The notes beneath the pieces are model-generated. The model was not told where the DNA came from. It worked only from the letters and a program-made list of their open reading frames with translations, and ran no database searches. A program made the position numbers and the translations under genes. From assembly GCA_025449475.1 (NCBI GenBank), contig JANWJM010000002.1, positions 1 through 13,158 of the forward strand: 13,158 nucleotides of DNA, written 5' to 3'. Of the stretch, positions 12,331-13,158 are shown piece after piece (the stretch's first letter is position 1; each line of letters begins with the position of its first letter). The DNA comes from Thermoactinomycetaceae bacterium (GTDB taxonomy: Bacteria > Bacillota > Bacilli > Thermoactinomycetales > Thermoactinomycetaceae).

Positions 12331-13158
12331 CTAAGCCTCCTCTTGTCGATTTACTACTCGCATCCCCATCAAGAGCCCGATTGCACCGAGTAACGATAAC
12401 AAGACAAACAGAATCAACATGTAAAGGATGATTCGCATATCGATCAGATTGGGTAACGTCTCCACCATATTGGGCGTCCAGATTAAGGTACACAGAATCG
12501 GACCCATGACCCAACCAATCATCCAACATGCATAAAGAGAAAAACAATGCTTATGAACACTGATTGCGGAGAAACCGTATCCCACGCTCAGGATCGACAA
12601 TCGAATCACTAGGTCCATCCAATTCCATGATGGATGAAGTGGCAGAATCAGGATTAGACCAACAAGGAGAAGTGCTGAACGAATCAACATCTGAAAATAA
12701 ACAGATCGGTGCGCGAAGACCCGCTTCCTAATATTTCTAGCAATCAGAAAAATCATAAGTAAGAGAAGGAAAAGGAAACCCATTGAAAATGAATCAAATT
12801 CAAGCTCTTTGGTGAAATAAAAAGGAATCAGAAAGACGAGACTGCTCGCAATAAAAGCGCAAAATGCTTCAGTCAATAACAAAAAGGTTTGCTTTTTGAG
12901 TTGCAACGTTTTTTTTTCTTTCACATACCAAAAAAGAATCAGCCCGAGTCCCGTTAGTAAAAAGAAGATGGTGGGGATTCCCCCTATCTCCCCATACGGC
13001 GAAAAACCAGTTGCAAGAAGGATGATAGAGAAAATGGGGACTATTGCTCTTAGCCCGCTCCTCATGACTTGTATCGATCGTTCTTCCAACGGCAGTTTCC
13101 ACAAACAGAGATAGTAGAGTACTAAACCTAACAGAGCATTCAGGAGAAAGAGAAGGTG
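12331..13158 (-). CDS. MFS transporter, DHA2 (EmrB/QacA-like, 14-TM) type, 3' part only
   Basis: The frame is open without a stop to the right edge of the window, so only the last 275 residues are seen and the true start lies outside. A TTG at 13104 would fall in the middle of the protein. About nine hydrophobic spans are visible. The first (HLLFLLNALLGLVLYYL), followed by the short loop KLPLEERS, is like TM6 of DHA2 drug:proton antiporters; the pair of spans with GLGLILFWYVKEKK and the LIPFYF span fit TM8 and TM9. The last spans (GWVMGPILCTLIW, ILYMLILFVLLSLLGAIGLLMG) end in a short charged tail. The family placement is by layout rather than a diagnostic motif, as the motif C region would be upstream. 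It is 25 bases ahead of the small gene and ybjQ, likely one operon. Confidence 0.75.
   Translation of the reverse strand, partial: HLLFLLNALLGLVLYYLCLWKLPLEERSIQVMRSGLRAIVPIFSIILLATGFSPYGEIGGIPTIFFLLTGLGLILFWYVKEKKTLQLKKQTFLLLTEAFCAFIASSLVFLIPFYFTKELEFDSFSMGFLFLLLLMIFLIARNIRKRVFAHRSVYFQMLIRSALLLVGLILILPLHPSWNWMDLVIRLSILSVGYGFSAISVHKHCFSLYACWMIGWVMGPILCTLIWTPNMVETLPNLIDMRIILYMLILFVLLSLLGAIGLLMGMRVVNRQEEA

Noticed and set aside
12869..13104. A separate short gene or TTG-started 257-residue transporter gene at the right edge
   Set aside because: The 257-residue frame continues upstream without a stop to the window edge and adds a further membrane span, so it is the tail of a longer gene. The overlapping 77-codon frame is its shadow.
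1..13158. CRISPR array, tRNA, rRNA, prophage or defence genes
   Set aside because: No spaced repeat series, no cloverleaf or rRNA sequence, and no recombinase, nuclease or phage-type gene was seen on either strand.

Overview
This 13.2 kb window carries genes on the minus strand only. The order fba, spo0F, pyrG and rpoE on one side and tal, glpX, rho and rpmE on the other is the conserved spo0F–rho neighbourhood of spore-forming Bacillales. A Spo0F response regulator, an RNA polymerase delta subunit, strong AGGAGG-type ribosome binding sites and a GGGCTC-initiated pyrG leader all fit a moderately low-GC endospore-forming Firmicute. The presence of a LysM/M23 peptidase gene between rho and rpmE, and the absence of murAB (murZ) between tal and glpX, show that it is not the B. 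subtilis order itself. Thermoactinomycetaceae or a near relative is my guess, but the sequence alone does not settle the family.

In the direction of transcription (right to left), the right edge holds the 3' part of a multi-pass transporter that looks like a 14-TM DHA2-type MFS protein. A 34-codon gene follows, overlapping a YbjQ-family gene by ATGA; a strong bidirectional terminator closes this group. Next comes a TetR-type repressor with a clear promoter and a palindromic operator. Its 3' end contains the promoter of rpoE (delta subunit), and the rpoE stop codon overlaps the -35 box of pyrG (CTP synthase). The pyrG leader has the start-site sequence and terminator hairpin expected for CTP-sensed reiterative-transcription attenuation. 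After a terminator and a 396-bp spacer with a sigma-H-like promoter comes spo0F. Then fba (class II aldolase) has its own promoter inside a 10-bp inverted repeat, followed by tal (a transaldolase/fructose-6-phosphate aldolase-type enzyme), a 355-bp structured non-coding gap, glpX (class II FBPase) and rho. The LysM/M23 hydrolase and rpmE (zinc-type L31, TTG start, terminator) complete the core.

The left 2 kb is an accessory operon: a cytochrome P450 flanked on both sides by two small proteins that are paralogs of each other and resemble the EthD dimeric alpha-beta-barrel family. It starts from an AT-rich region with a perfect 16-bp tandem repeat and ends at a 12-bp terminator stem. EthD is known as an accessory to a P450 in ether degradation in Rhodococcus, so this EthD-like/P450/EthD-like trio, with no redox partner gene in the window, is the best candidate here for an undescribed functional unit.

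Four core genes (rpmE, glpX, spo0F, rpoE) appear to start at TTG. I corrected several starts from ribosome-binding-site position, promoter position and family length. Nothing on the plus strand looks like a real gene, and I see no tRNA, rRNA, CRISPR array or intact mobile element.
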